In this document: piece by piece, positions 1 through 8,093 of the stretch | Layout: each line of letters starts with the position of its first letter | Position numbering within the stretch: the first letter of the stretch is position 1 | Assembly (NCBI RefSeq): GCF_900105055.1 | Contig: NZ_FNTA01000004.1 | Location: forward strand, 4,557,501-4,621,500 | Direction: 5' to 3' | From: Amycolatopsis lurida | Lineage (GTDB): Bacteria > Actinomycetota > Actinomycetes > Mycobacteriales > Pseudonocardiaceae | DNA length: 64,000 nt | Translations under genes and position numbers: made by a program | Notes under the pieces: model-generated | Told to the model about the DNA's origin: nothing | Seen by the model: the letters and a program-made list of their open reading frames with translations, nothing else | Database searches by the model: none

Positions 1-881
1 CCCTCGTCGCGCAGCGGGTCGAAACCCGCCGTCGCGATATACGCGGGTGGCAATCCGGAAACGTCGCCGTGCAGCGGCGACAGTTTCGGGTTGTACAGAT
101 CGGTGCCCTTCGGCACGTAATGTCCTTCGAACCAGGTCATATCCGAATCGGTGAGGAACAGGTCCTCGGCGAACAATTCCCGGGAGCGGCGCCGCACGGT
201 GAAATCGGTCGCCGGGTAGAACAGCAGCTGGAACGCCGGGACCCCGCCGCCGCGTTTGACCGCCTGCTGCGCCGTCACCGCGGCGAGGTTCCCGCCCGCG
301 CTGTCACCGCCGACGGCGATGCGCGCCGGGTCGGCGCCCAGGTCCCGTGCTTTCGCGAAGGCGTACTCGAACGCCGCGATCGCGTCTTCGGTGGCGCCGG
401 GGAACCGCGTCTCCGGCGCGAGCCGGTACTCCACCGAAAGAACCCGCACGCCCGCCTGTTTCGCCAGGTAGCGGACGGTGTTGTCGTGGGAGACGCGGCT
501 GCCGACCACCCAGCCGCCGCCGTGGAAGAACACCAGCAGCCCGGACGGATCCGGCAGCCCGGCCGGGGTGTAGAGCGTGGCAGGCACGTCGCCGTCACCC
601 GTGGGGATGAGCAGTTCCCTGGTGGCGACCGGTTCGATCGTCGGCCCGCTGACCAGATGCCTGCTCGCCAGGAGCATGGTGCGCGACTCTTCGACGGTTC
701 CCCGCACCAGCGACGCCTTCGCCAGCTTCTGCAGGCGGAGCAGGAGCTGGGCGTCCAGCGCGAGTTCCTGTCCGTCCAGGCGGAGGGGCGGTCCCGCGAT
801 GGCCCGTCTGACCGGCTTCGGGAGCCAGAACGCCAGCTGCGAAAACGCGGCCTCGGCACGGATCTGGAGCGGTATCGCCAT
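1..881 (-). CDS. alpha/beta-hydrolase, HSL/acetyl-esterase type (3' end outside window)
   Basis: About 293 residues are visible; the C-terminus lies beyond base 1. An HGGGW oxyanion motif sits near residue 120 and the nucleophile elbow GDSAGGN near 192-198 (Ser194). This is the classic pair of the hormone-sensitive-lipase/acetyl-esterase family, which hydrolyses short acyl esters in the cytoplasm. The ATG at 879-881 is chosen because GGAGGA lies just upstream. A palindromic box at 910-921 sits about 29 bases upstream and resembles one in front of the secreted lipase at 15 kb. The substrate cannot be told from the sequence. Confidence 0.85.
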   Translation of the reverse strand, partial: MAIPLQIRAEAAFSQLAFWLPKPVRRAIAGPPLRLDGQELALDAQLLLRLQKLAKASLVRGTVEESRTMLLASRHLVSGPTIEPVATRELLIPTGDGDVPATLYTPAGLPDPSGLLVFFHGGGWVVGSRVSHDNTVRYLAKQAGVRVLSVEYRLAPETRFPGATEDAIAAFEYAFAKARDLGADPARIAVGGDSAGGNLAAVTAQQAVKRGGGVPAFQLLFYPATDFTVRRRSRELFAEDLFLTDSDMTWFEGHYVPKGTDLYNPKLSPLHGDVSGLPPAYIATAGFDPLRDE

Positions 882-909
882 GCTTCCTCCTGGGGGCTTC
901 CCGTCAGGT

Positions 910-921
910 TACTTTCGAGTA
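910..921. promoter_or_regulatory. palindromic box upstream of the esterase
   Basis: TACTTTCGAGTA, with TACT and AGTA as inverted arms, lies just upstream of the esterase start. The extension CGAGTAGGTATG is nearly shared with the box at 15817-15830 (CGAGTAGGTGTG) in front of the lipase gene. A common regulator is inferred from this resemblance only. Confidence 0.35.
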
Positions 922-1029
922 GGTATGCCGTCCAGCGGGGAACGCGGGCCTTGCGGCGAACGGGTGTGACGCAGGACTCCGTTCCAGATCCTGGTCCTCC
1001 ACTTAAGTAGAGGGGTTAGCCTCGAAAGC

Positions 1030-1605
1030 GTGACTTCGACGAACGCGGTGCATGTCCTCGGTATCGGCGGCTCCCTCCGGGAGGGCTCGCAATCCGAGCG
1101 CGCGCTGCGCATCGCGCTCGGCGCCGCGGCCGAAGCCGGAGTCACCACCGAGCTGATCTCCGGGCCCGAGCTGGTGCTGCCGTTCTACGACACCGCGCTG
1201 GATGAGCGGCACGAGCGGGCCACCCGGCTGGTCGAAGCGATCCGCCGCGCCGACGGGATCGTCGTCGTCTCGCCCGGCTACCACGGCGCGCTGTCCGGAC
1301 TGGTCAAGAACGCCCTGGACTACGTCGAAGACCTGCGTGACGACGCCCGTCCGTACCTCGACGGCCGCGCGGTCGGCCTCGCCGCCGTCGCGTACGGCTG
1401 GCAGGCCGCGGTCACCACGCTGGAGCAACTGCGCACGATCACGCACGCGCTGCGCGGGTGGGCCACCCCTTTGGGTGGTTCGATCAACACCGCGGAGACC
1501 AAGTTCGACGAAGCAGGCGGCGCCTCGGACGAGAAGAGCGTCCGCACGCTTCGCCTGATCGGAACCCAGGTCGCCGAGTTCGCGCTGAGTCGCGCCGGTC
1601 ACTAG
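1030..1605 (+). CDS. NAD(P)H-dependent FMN reductase
   Basis: 191 residues, the usual size for the flavodoxin-fold NADPH:FMN reductase family (SsuE/ArsH-like). The N-terminal phosphate-binding loop GGSLREGSQSERAL (from residue 13) binds FMN phosphate. The second signature, SPGYHGALSGLVKNALD near residues 80-96, contacts the isoalloxazine ring. It would supply reduced flavin or act as a quinone/nitro reductase in the cytosol. The start is GTG at 1030. It is divergent from the esterase. A small hairpin at 1624-1642 follows and may terminate it. The electron acceptor is unknown. Confidence 0.85.
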   Translation: MTSTNAVHVLGIGGSLREGSQSERALRIALGAAAEAGVTTELISGPELVLPFYDTALDERHERATRLVEAIRRADGIVVVSPGYHGALSGLVKNALDYVEDLRDDARPYLDGRAVGLAAVAYGWQAAVTTLEQLRTITHALRGWATPLGGSINTAETKFDEAGGASDEKSVRTLRLIGTQVAEFALSRAGH

Positions 1606-1623
1606 TCGTTTGCTCCGGTCTTC

Positions 1624-1642
1624 GTCCGGGTAGTTCCCGGAC
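1624..1642 (+). terminator. short hairpin after the FMN reductase
   Basis: Perfect 7-bp arms (GTCCGGG / CCCGGAC) around TAGTT, 19 bases after the reductase stop. There is no clear U tract, so terminator function is tentative. Confidence 0.3.
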
Positions 1643-1743
1643 GTGATGCCTGCCATGGGGTGGCAAGGTTTCGCGGTTGCGGGACGTTGGCACCGAAGAG
1701 ACGCTCAACGGGGCGTGTCTTGAGACCAGGAGGTAGGCGAAGA

Positions 1744-2166
1744 ATGGCTGAGGCTCTGTACACCGCTGTGGCCACCGCTCGCGGCGACGGCCGCAACGGT
1801 GAGGTCACTTCCTCTGACGGCGTCATCGACGAGTCGCTGGCGATCCCGAAGGAGATGGGCGGCCCCGGCGGGGACAAGACGAACCCCGAGCAGCTCTTCG
1901 CCGCCGGCTATTCCGCCTGTTTCCACTCCGCGCTGCAGCTCGTCGCGCGCCAGGCGAAGGTGGCGCTGAACGGCTCCACCGTGACCGCCGAGGTCAGCGT
2001 GCTCAAGCAGGGCGAGGGCTTCGGTCTCGGTGTGGCACTCAAGGTTTCGCTGCCCGGCCTGGAGCAGGCGCAGGCCGATCAGCTCGTCGAGCAGGCGCAC
2101 CAGGTGTGCCCCTACTCGAACGCGACCCGCGGCAACATCGAGGTCGCGCTGTCCGCGACGGTCTGA
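1744..2166 (+). CDS. ohr: organic hydroperoxide resistance peroxidase Ohr
   Basis: 140 residues, standard for Ohr in the OsmC superfamily. The two catalytic cysteines are Cys59 in AAGYSACFHSAL and Cys122 in VCPYSNATRGN. They reduce fatty-acid and organic hydroperoxides with lipoylated proteins as electron donor (family knowledge). The ATG at 1744 follows an AGGAGG ribosome site; the longer frame reading from 1660 is not needed. No OhrR-type MarR gene is adjacent, so regulation is unclear. Dps follows 57 bases downstream, giving a small oxidative-stress pair. Confidence 0.93.
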   Translation: MAEALYTAVATARGDGRNGEVTSSDGVIDESLAIPKEMGGPGGDKTNPEQLFAAGYSACFHSALQLVARQAKVALNGSTVTAEVSVLKQGEGFGLGVALKVSLPGLEQAQADQLVEQAHQVCPYSNATRGNIEVALSATV

Positions 2167-2223
2167 TCCCGTCCGCGGCAGGTCCCTTCCCGAACCGACT
2201 GATTTCCGAAAGGAAGACCGAAG

Positions 2224-2700
2224 ATGGGCAAGTCTCCGATCAAGAGTCCGCTGAGCGACGCCGACAAGGAGATCACCGGTAACGCCTTGCAGGCCACGCT
2301 GGTCGATCTGGTGGATCTGTCGCTGATCGCGAAGCAGGCCCACTGGAACGTCGTCGGCGCGAACTTCCGCAGCGCGCACCTGCAGCTCGACGAACTGGTC
2401 GCCACCGCGCGTCAGTACGTCGACGAGGTCGCCGAGCGCGCCAACGCCATCGGCATCTCGCCGAACGGCCAGGCGAAGGCCGTCGTGGAGAGCTCCGGCC
2501 TGCCGGACTATCCCGACAACTGGCAGTCCGTCGAGTCCACGGTCGCCGCGATCGTCGACATCCTCGCGGCGCTGATCGAGCGGCTGCGCAAGCGCATCGA
2601 CGAGACCGACAAGAGCGACCTGGTCACCCAGGATCTCCTCATCGAGATCACCCAGGAGCTCGAAAAGGCGCACTGGATGTGGCAGGCGCAGCAGGCCTGA
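2224..2700 (+). CDS. dps: Dps-family ferritin-like DNA-protection protein
   Basis: 158 residues. The helix KQAHWNVVG followed by the spaced HLQLDELV and QYVDEVAERANAIG carries the His, Asp and Glu ligands of the intersubunit ferroxidase centre. Dps dodecamers oxidise Fe(II) with H2O2, store iron and coat DNA. The start has AAAGGAAG upstream. It lies 57 bases after ohr on the same strand and may share its transcript. The perfect inverted repeat at 2709-2754 directly after the stop probably ends transcription. Confidence 0.92.
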   Translation: MGKSPIKSPLSDADKEITGNALQATLVDLVDLSLIAKQAHWNVVGANFRSAHLQLDELVATARQYVDEVAERANAIGISPNGQAKAVVESSGLPDYPDNWQSVESTVAAIVDILAALIERLRKRIDETDKSDLVTQDLLIEITQELEKAHWMWQAQQA

Positions 2701-2708
2701 CCCTCCAC

Positions 2709-2754
2709 CTCGTGAGTGGTAAGGACGGTTCTAACCGTCCTTACCACTCACGAG
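2709..2754. repeat. inverted repeat, family A copy 1 (terminator-like)
   Basis: 22-bp perfect arms start CTCGTGAGTGGTAAGG and meet around a 2-base centre. A second copy at 20297-20342 has the same arms except one base pair, changed on both sides (GGTAAGG to GGCAAGG, TTACC to TGCC). A shorter degenerate copy lies at 14634-14670. The paired change argues that hairpin formation is maintained. Confidence 0.85.
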
Positions 2755-2771
2755 ACGCTACCGTTCGATTC

Positions 2772-4145
2772 ATGGTGCTGCACAAGGGAACCGCGTCCGA
2801 TCCGAGTCGCAAGAGCGGGGCGAACCCGCTGCACGCCGGCGCGTATCCCGCGCTCGCCGCGAACATCCGCCTCCCGCACGACAGCCTCGCCGAAGACCCG
2901 CTCCCGCCCGACACCGCGCTCCAGCTGGTGCGCGACGAGCTGATGCTCGACGGGAACGCCCGGCTGAATCTCGCCACGTTCGTCACCACGTGGATGGAGC
3001 CGCAGGCCCGCGAGCTGATGGCCGAATGCGTCGACAAGAACATGATCGACAAGGACGAGTACCCGCAGACCGCGGAACTCGAGCGGCGCTGCGTGAACAT
3101 CCTCGCCGACCTGTGGCACGCGCCCGATCCTGCCGCGATCATGGGCTGCTCCACGACCGGTTCGTCGGAAGCCTGCATGCTCGCCGGGATGGCGATGAAA
3201 CGCCGCTGGTCGAAGCTGGGCCGCACCGGGAAACCGAATCTGGTGATGGGCGCGAACGTCCAGGTCTGCTGGGAGAAGTTCTGCGAATACTGGGAGGTCG
3301 AGCCGCGGCTGGTGCCGATGGACGGCGACCGTTTCCACCTCACCGCCGACGAGGCGATCGCCCGCTGCGACGAGAACACGATCGGCGTCGTCGCGATTCT
3401 CGGGTCCACTTTCGACGGCAGCTACGAGCCGGTCGCCGAGATCGCCGCCGCGCTCGACGGTTTGCAGGAACGAACCGGCTGGGACATCCCGGTGCACGTC
3501 GACGGCGCTTCTGGCGCGATGATCGCGCCGTTCCTCGACCCCGGCCTGTGCTGGGACTTCCGCCTGCCGAGGGTGGCGTCGATCAACACCTCCGGGCACA
3601 AGTACGGGCTGGTCTATCCCGGCGTCGGCTGGGTGGTGTGGCGTGACAAGTCGGCGTTGCCGGAGGAGCTCGTCTTCACCGTCAATTATCTCGGTGGCGA
3701 CATGCCGACTTTCGCGCTGAACTTCTCCCGCCCCGGCGCTGAGGTGGCCGCGCAGTACTACACGTTCGTCCGGCTCGGCCGCGAAGGTTTTCGTGCCGTG
3801 CAACAGGCTTCGCGTGACGTGGCGACTCAGCTGGCGGACGGGATCGCCGGGCTCGGCCCGTTCGAACTGCTGACGCGTGGCGATCAGCTGCCCGTATTCG
3901 CCTTCACGACGAAGGCGGGTGTCGAGAGCTTCGACGTCTTCGACGTATCACGGCGGCTTCGCGAGCGAGGCTGGCTTGTCCCGGCGTACACGTTCCCCGA
4001 GAACCGGACCGATCTCGCGGTGCTGAGGATCGTGGTGCGCAACGGTTTCACGCACGATCTCGCCGATCTGCTGCTCGCCGACCTGCGGCGCCTGCTCCCC
4101 GAGCTCGATCACGGCCCGCGATCGCGGACGGCGTTCCATCACTGA
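2772..4145 (+). CDS. gadB: glutamate decarboxylase (PLP-dependent)
   Basis: 457 residues, close to the 466 of enteric GadB. It is a group II PLP decarboxylase converting glutamate to GABA and CO2 while consuming a proton, which gives cytosolic acid resistance. SINTSGHKYGL carries the Schiff-base lysine, about Lys277. VHVDGASGAM holds the Asp contacting the pyridine nitrogen. The ATG at 2772 is preferred over upstream in-frame starts because those would run into the inverted repeat at 2709-2754. No GadC antiporter is adjacent, so export of GABA by a partner is not visible here. Confidence 0.93.
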   Translation: MVLHKGTASDPSRKSGANPLHAGAYPALAANIRLPHDSLAEDPLPPDTALQLVRDELMLDGNARLNLATFVTTWMEPQARELMAECVDKNMIDKDEYPQTAELERRCVNILADLWHAPDPAAIMGCSTTGSSEACMLAGMAMKRRWSKLGRTGKPNLVMGANVQVCWEKFCEYWEVEPRLVPMDGDRFHLTADEAIARCDENTIGVVAILGSTFDGSYEPVAEIAAALDGLQERTGWDIPVHVDGASGAMIAPFLDPGLCWDFRLPRVASINTSGHKYGLVYPGVGWVVWRDKSALPEELVFTVNYLGGDMPTFALNFSRPGAEVAAQYYTFVRLGREGFRAVQQASRDVATQLADGIAGLGPFELLTRGDQLPVFAFTTKAGVESFDVFDVSRRLRERGWLVPAYTFPENRTDLAVLRIVVRNGFTHDLADLLLADLRRLLPELDHGPRSRTAFHH

Positions 4146-4207
4146 GCCGGGTGCCCTGCGTCACGCCGGATTTCCCCGCGCCCTACCGGCGCGTAACGTC
4201 GTGGGGT

Positions 4208-4834
4208 ATGGGAGTCGCCGGAGACGAACGTCGTGCGTTGAGCGAGCTTTTCGAAGAGGTCGGCCCGGACGCGCCGACCTTGTGCGCGGGCTGGAAGACG
4301 CGGGATCTCGCGGCGCACCTGCTGGTCCGCGAGCGGCGGCCCGACGCGGCGCCCGGCATCCTGGTCCCGGCGCTGGCGTCGTACACGCAGCGCGTGCAGG
4401 ACTCCTACGCCGCGCGGCCGTGGTCCGAGGTCGTCGGCAAGGTCCGGTCCGGCCCCGCCTGGTTCTGGCCGACGACGATCGGCCCGCTCGACGAGGTCGT
4501 GAACGGCCCGGAGTTCCTGGTGCACCACGAGGACGTCCGCCGGGGACAGCCCGGCTGGGAACCGCGTCCGGCCGAAGCCGCGCGGGACGCGGCGGCGTGG
4601 AAGTCGGCGAAGCAGGCCTCGAAGCTCAACCTGCGGAAATCACCGGTCGGCGTGATCCTGAAGACCCCCGAAGGCCGCGAAGCGCGGGTGAAGGAAGGCC
4701 CGGACACGGTGACCGTGATCGGCGCGCCGATCGAGCTGCTGCTGTTCGTCTTCGGCCGCGACGCCGTCCGTGTCACCTTCGAGGGTGACGCTTACGCGGT
4801 GGACAGGCTCCGGAAGCACGATCGCGGCCTTTAG
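4208..4834 (+). CDS. TIGR03085-like family protein (maleylpyruvate-isomerase/DinB fold)
   Basis: 208 residues matching my memory of the actinobacterial TIGR03085 family. An N-terminal four-helix DinB-like part contains LCAGWKTRDLAAHLLVRER and FLVHHEDVRRGQPGW, whose His residues would bind a metal. A C-terminal part GAPIELLLFVFGRDAVRVTFEG resembles the tail of mycothiol-dependent maleylpyruvate isomerases. The role is unknown; mycothiol-linked chemistry is a guess from the fold. The ATG at 4208 is chosen from the start of similarity. It is immediately followed by the tautomerase gene. Confidence 0.75.
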   Translation: MGVAGDERRALSELFEEVGPDAPTLCAGWKTRDLAAHLLVRERRPDAAPGILVPALASYTQRVQDSYAARPWSEVVGKVRSGPAWFWPTTIGPLDEVVNGPEFLVHHEDVRRGQPGWEPRPAEAARDAAAWKSAKQASKLNLRKSPVGVILKTPEGREARVKEGPDTVTVIGAPIELLLFVFGRDAVRVTFEGDAYAVDRLRKHDRGL

Positions 4835-4844
4835 AGTTCCGGCC

Positions 4845-5030
4845 ATGCCGATGATCAGTGTTTCGATGTTCCCCGGCCGCACGGCCGAACAGAAGCAGGC
4901 CCTCGTACGCGAGGTGACCGACGCCTTCGTCCGCACCTGCGGCGGCAAAGCCGAAGGCGTCTGGGTGACGATCACCGAGATTCCCGCCGAACACTGGGCG
5001 TCCGGCGGGACTCTCTTCTCCGAGCGCTGA
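4845..5030 (+). CDS. 4-oxalocrotonate tautomerase-like small protein
   Basis: 61 residues beginning Met-Pro-Met-Ile-Ser. Removal of Met would leave the N-terminal proline that acts as general base in the tautomerase superfamily. PMISVSMFPGRTAEQKQAL is a typical opening. Such subunits assemble as hexamers or trimers and interconvert keto/enol acids. The gene starts ten bases after the preceding stop on the same strand. No catechol meta-cleavage genes are nearby, so the substrate is unknown. Confidence 0.8.
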   Translation: MPMISVSMFPGRTAEQKQALVREVTDAFVRTCGGKAEGVWVTITEIPAEHWASGGTLFSER

Positions 5031-5043
5031 CCCCTCGCCGGGG

Positions 5044-6888
5044 TCAGCGAAGCCCGACCGCCCGCTGCGCGAAGAACACCTCGATCGCGGTCTGCTTGAT
5101 CGTCTCGGCGATCACCAGCGACCCGTGGCCCGCGTCGAACCGGTAGAACTCGAACGGGATCTCCCGCTTCGCGAACCTGTCGAGGTAGTTCTCGACCTGC
5201 CGGATCGGGCAGCGCGGGTCGTTGTCCCCGGCGAGCACCAGCACCGGAGCCGTCACGGCTTCGACGTAGGTGATCGGCGAGCACTCCCGGTACACCGCCG
5301 GCACCGTCTCCGGCGAACCGCCGAACAGCGCCCTGTCGAATGAGCGGAGCTGCTCCATCTCGTCCTCGTACGCGGCGACGTAGTCCGCGACGGGCACTCC
5401 GGCGATCCCCGCCGCCCAGCGCGACGGCTGGGTGCCCAGCGCCAGCAGGCTCAGGTATCCGCCCCACGAAGCGCCGTTCACCACGCATTTGGCCGGATCC
5501 GAAAGTCCACTTTGGACCGCCCAGTCGTGCACGGCGGCGACGTCTTCGAGTTCGGTCAGGCCGGGACGGCCTTCGATGGCGTCACGCCAGGCCGAGCCGT
5601 AGCCGGTCGAACCGCGGTAGTTGACCTCGACGACGGCGAATCCCGCGTCGAGCCACACCGCGCGGTACGCGGAGAAGCGGTCCTCGTCGGCCGAATGCGG
5701 CCCGCCGTGCAACGAGAAGACCGTGGGCAGCGGACCTTCCGGCGCGTCGGGCGGACGCGAGACGAGCGCGTGGATCCGTCCGCCGATCCCGTCGACGAAC
5801 GCGTCGGTGACCGGTACCGACCCCGGGGCGCGCTCGCCCGGCGGTTCGAGGAGCACCGAGTCCGCGCCGTCCGCCGTCCGCGCGCGCACGGCCGTCGGCT
5901 GCGCGGCGCTGGACCACGAATACTCGACGGTGCCGTCGGGCCGCACTCCCGCGCCGCCGATCCGGCCGGGCGGAGTGTCCAAAGAGGATAATTCACCACT
6001 GGCGAGGTCGTAGCGGTGCAGGGAACTGCGGCCTTGGTGGAAATGGACGACCAGCAGCGCCCGCGCGTCCTGGTACCAGCCGGCGACCACCTCGCCGGGC
6101 AGGTCCAGTTCGATCTCCTGCTCGGTGTCCGCGGCGGTGTCCCAGATCAGCAGCTCTTCGCGACCGCGCCGCTCGTGCAGCACCAGCAACCGCTGATCAC
6201 CCGCGACCGGCGAGAACTCCAGCGCGCCGAGCCCCTTGCCCTCGCCGTCCCACTTGTCGGCGACCGCCGTGAAGCCGTCGGTCGACAGGACGCGCAGCGC
6301 GGGGTGTCGTGAATCACCGTGCTCGGAGTGGGAGATCACGAGCAGCGACTCGTCGCGGGACAACGAGGCGATCCCGGCGTCGTCCTCGTGCTGGTAGAAG
6401 GACGTGGTTTCGCCGTCGATATGGGCGAAAAGTTCGGTTCCGTCGTCGGTCGAGACGCCGACGGCGACCACCTTGCCGCCGATCTCGAGCCCGGCGGGAT
6501 AGCCGTCGTGGACGCCCGGCACCGCGCGCTCGGCGGCGGCCCCCGGCGCGAACGGTTCGCGGACCCAGGAACCGAATTCGTCGCCGTCGGTGTCGTTGAA
6601 CCACCAGATCCAGCGGCCGTCGGGGGACGGGGTCGCGTGCATGGTGCCGTTGGGCCGATCGGTGACGCGGCGGTGTTCGCCCGTCGACCGGTCCCAGGAG
6701 TAGACCTCCCACACGCCGCTGGCGTTGGAGACGTAGACGTTGGCGTCGGGGGCGTCGATGGCCCATTCGGGCACCGAGATGCGCGGTGCCCGGAAGCGGG
6801 CCCGCCACCTGGCCTCGGCTTCGGCGTCGTCGAACAGGCGGTCCGGGACCGCCGCGGACGGATATTCAGTGCCTGGCTGCGTGCTCAC
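5044..6888 (-). CDS. S9-family prolyl oligopeptidase / acylaminoacyl-peptidase-like
   Basis: 614 residues: an N-terminal WD/beta-propeller half and a C-terminal alpha/beta-hydrolase half. The nucleophile is in NGASWGGYLSLL near residue 473. The acid is in LVLAGDNDPRCP and the histidine in FDAGHGSLV, completing the S9 triad. The family trims small peptides through the propeller pore in the cytosol. The GTG at 6888 fits the start of similarity; the frame stays open upstream to 8058 across the repeat and tRNA region, which is not coding. It converges with the tautomerase and diverges from the methyltransferase. Confidence 0.9.
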   Translation of the reverse strand: MSTQPGTEYPSAAVPDRLFDDAEAEARWRARFRAPRISVPEWAIDAPDANVYVSNASGVWEVYSWDRSTGEHRRVTDRPNGTMHATPSPDGRWIWWFNDTDGDEFGSWVREPFAPGAAAERAVPGVHDGYPAGLEIGGKVVAVGVSTDDGTELFAHIDGETTSFYQHEDDAGIASLSRDESLLVISHSEHGDSRHPALRVLSTDGFTAVADKWDGEGKGLGALEFSPVAGDQRLLVLHERRGREELLIWDTAADTEQEIELDLPGEVVAGWYQDARALLVVHFHQGRSSLHRYDLASGELSSLDTPPGRIGGAGVRPDGTVEYSWSSAAQPTAVRARTADGADSVLLEPPGERAPGSVPVTDAFVDGIGGRIHALVSRPPDAPEGPLPTVFSLHGGPHSADEDRFSAYRAVWLDAGFAVVEVNYRGSTGYGSAWRDAIEGRPGLTELEDVAAVHDWAVQSGLSDPAKCVVNGASWGGYLSLLALGTQPSRWAAGIAGVPVADYVAAYEDEMEQLRSFDRALFGGSPETVPAVYRECSPITYVEAVTAPVLVLAGDNDPRCPIRQVENYLDRFAKREIPFEFYRFDAGHGSLVIAETIKQTAIEVFFAQRAVGLR

Positions 6889-6927
6889 CCCTCGATCCTG
6901 CCACTCCGGAGCCGTACTGTGTGCGGG

Positions 6928-7620
6928 GTGCTGGAGGGAAACGCGCCGCGCGCCGCGGTGTCCGCGCGGTTCGCGCGTCAGGCGGTCGAGCGGGCCGTGT
7001 TCGCGCAACCGCTGTTCGGACCGGGGATGGGGTGCGTCGACGTCGGCTGCGGGCCGGGTTCGATCACCCTGGGTATCGGCAACGGGCACAGAAAGTCCAC
7101 AGTGGACTTTCTGGTGGCGGAGTCGTGCGCGCTGCCGTTCGCCGAGGCGTCGGTGGACGTGCTCTTCGCGCACGCCGTCTTCGAGCACCTGAAAGAACCG
7201 GGTGCCGCGCTGGCGGAATTCCGGCGGGTCCTCAAACCGGGCGGCACCCTCGCACTGTCCACATCGGACTGGAGCCGGGCGCGGCTGCGGCCGAAGACGG
7301 CGAACGTCGACGCCGCCCTGCGCGGTCACTATCTGCTGTGTCGCCGGGCGGGCGGGGATCCGTTCGCCGGACGCTCGCTGCCCGCCGCGGTCACGGCCGC
7401 GGGTTTCGCCGACGTGCGAACGAAAATCCGCTACCGCACGGATACGACATACCGGGCGCTGGCGACCTCCGTGGAGGCGCGTCTGGTGACGGCCCTGGAA
7501 ACCGCGACGACCCCGGACCGCGACCAGCTCGCTTCGGCCGCCCGCTCGGCGTGGTCGTGGGCGCGCTCGGGCGATGGGGATTTCGCCCAATGCTGGACCG
7601 AGCTCCTCGCCACCCGCTGA
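6928..7620 (+). CDS. SAM-dependent methyltransferase with shortened SAM-binding region
   Basis: 230 residues from a GTG at 6928 (GTG at 6919 is an alternative). Motif I, CVDVGCGPGSITLGI, and the later ALPFAEASVDVLFAHAVFEHL and RVLKPGGTLALS identify a class I UbiE/Methyltransf_11 enzyme. The stretch between motif I and ALPF is only about 20 residues and lacks the acidic residue at the end of strand beta-2 that normally holds the SAM ribose. Exactly there lies a 23-base palindrome (7090-7112). The gene may have suffered an internal deletion and may be inactive. Confidence 0.75.
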   Translation: MLEGNAPRAAVSARFARQAVERAVFAQPLFGPGMGCVDVGCGPGSITLGIGNGHRKSTVDFLVAESCALPFAEASVDVLFAHAVFEHLKEPGAALAEFRRVLKPGGTLALSTSDWSRARLRPKTANVDAALRGHYLLCRRAGGDPFAGRSLPAAVTAAGFADVRTKIRYRTDTTYRALATSVEARLVTALETATTPDRDQLASAARSAWSWARSGDGDFAQCWTELLATR

Positions 7621-7942
7621 GACCTTTTCGGTGGCTCCCTCTGTGGCGCTGGGGACACTCAACGTCTCAAATGAGGCATTGGGAACCCCTGAGGTCTCGG
7701 CGCGCCCATCGGCTATCCACAGACGCTCGCCGTTGTGGACAACCACCCCCGCTGCCCCCGCTTTCGCCCAGCCCCGACGCTCCCCACCGATACGCTGGAC
7801 TCGGGGTCGCCCCCCTGGGAGTGGCGGGGGCTGGCCGGTGCTCGTTTCTCGGTGCGGTGGGGTGGGGCGTGACCCCAATGCGGAGTTGGAGCCCCCGTGC
7901 CACATGGGGGAGATCGAAACTCCAGAATCGGGGCCTGTAACG
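7621..7942. other. non-coding stretch with possible DnaA-box-like words
   Basis: No credible gene is seen between the methyltransferase and the tRNA terminator. CTATCCACA (7713-7721) and TGTGGACAA (7734-7742) lie 13 bases apart in opposite orientation. The second is an exact reverse match to TTGTCCACA, the high-G+C actinobacterial DnaA box as I know it. The rest is low-complexity G+C-rich sequence. Confidence 0.3.
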
Positions 7943-7982
7943 CGAAAGAGCCTTGCTCGCCAAAGCGAGCAAGGCTCTTTCG
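7943..7982 (-). terminator. hairpin terminator of tRNA-Pro
   Basis: 18-bp perfect arms (CGAAAGAGCCTTGCTCGC and its complement) around CAAA, starting eight bases past the 3' end of the tRNA on the minus strand. Position and stability fit a transcript end for the tRNA. Confidence 0.75.
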
Positions 7983-7990
7983 ATCCAACG

Positions 7991-8064
7991 TCGGGGTGGC
8001 GGGATTCGAACCCACGACCTCCTCGACCCGAACGAGGCACGCTACCAAGCTGCGCCACACCCCG
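7991..8064 (-). tRNA. tRNA-Pro (anticodon CGG)
   Basis: 74 nucleotides on the minus strand. Acceptor arms CGGGGTG / CACCCCG close the molecule with A as discriminator. The anticodon arm is CCTCG-TTCGGGT-CGAGG, placing CGG at positions 34-36, which reads the CCG proline codon. The T arm contains GGTTCGAATCC. CCA is not encoded, as is common in actinobacteria. The perfect hairpin at 7943-7982 follows directly. Confidence 0.97.
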
Positions 8065-8093
8065 GGGTACTGCTTAACGGGTCGTGGAGAAGT

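Noticed and set aside
6889..8058. Open upstream extension of the S9 peptidase frame
   Set aside because: It runs antisense to the methyltransferase and through tRNA-Pro; the GTG at 6888 begins the recognisable protein.
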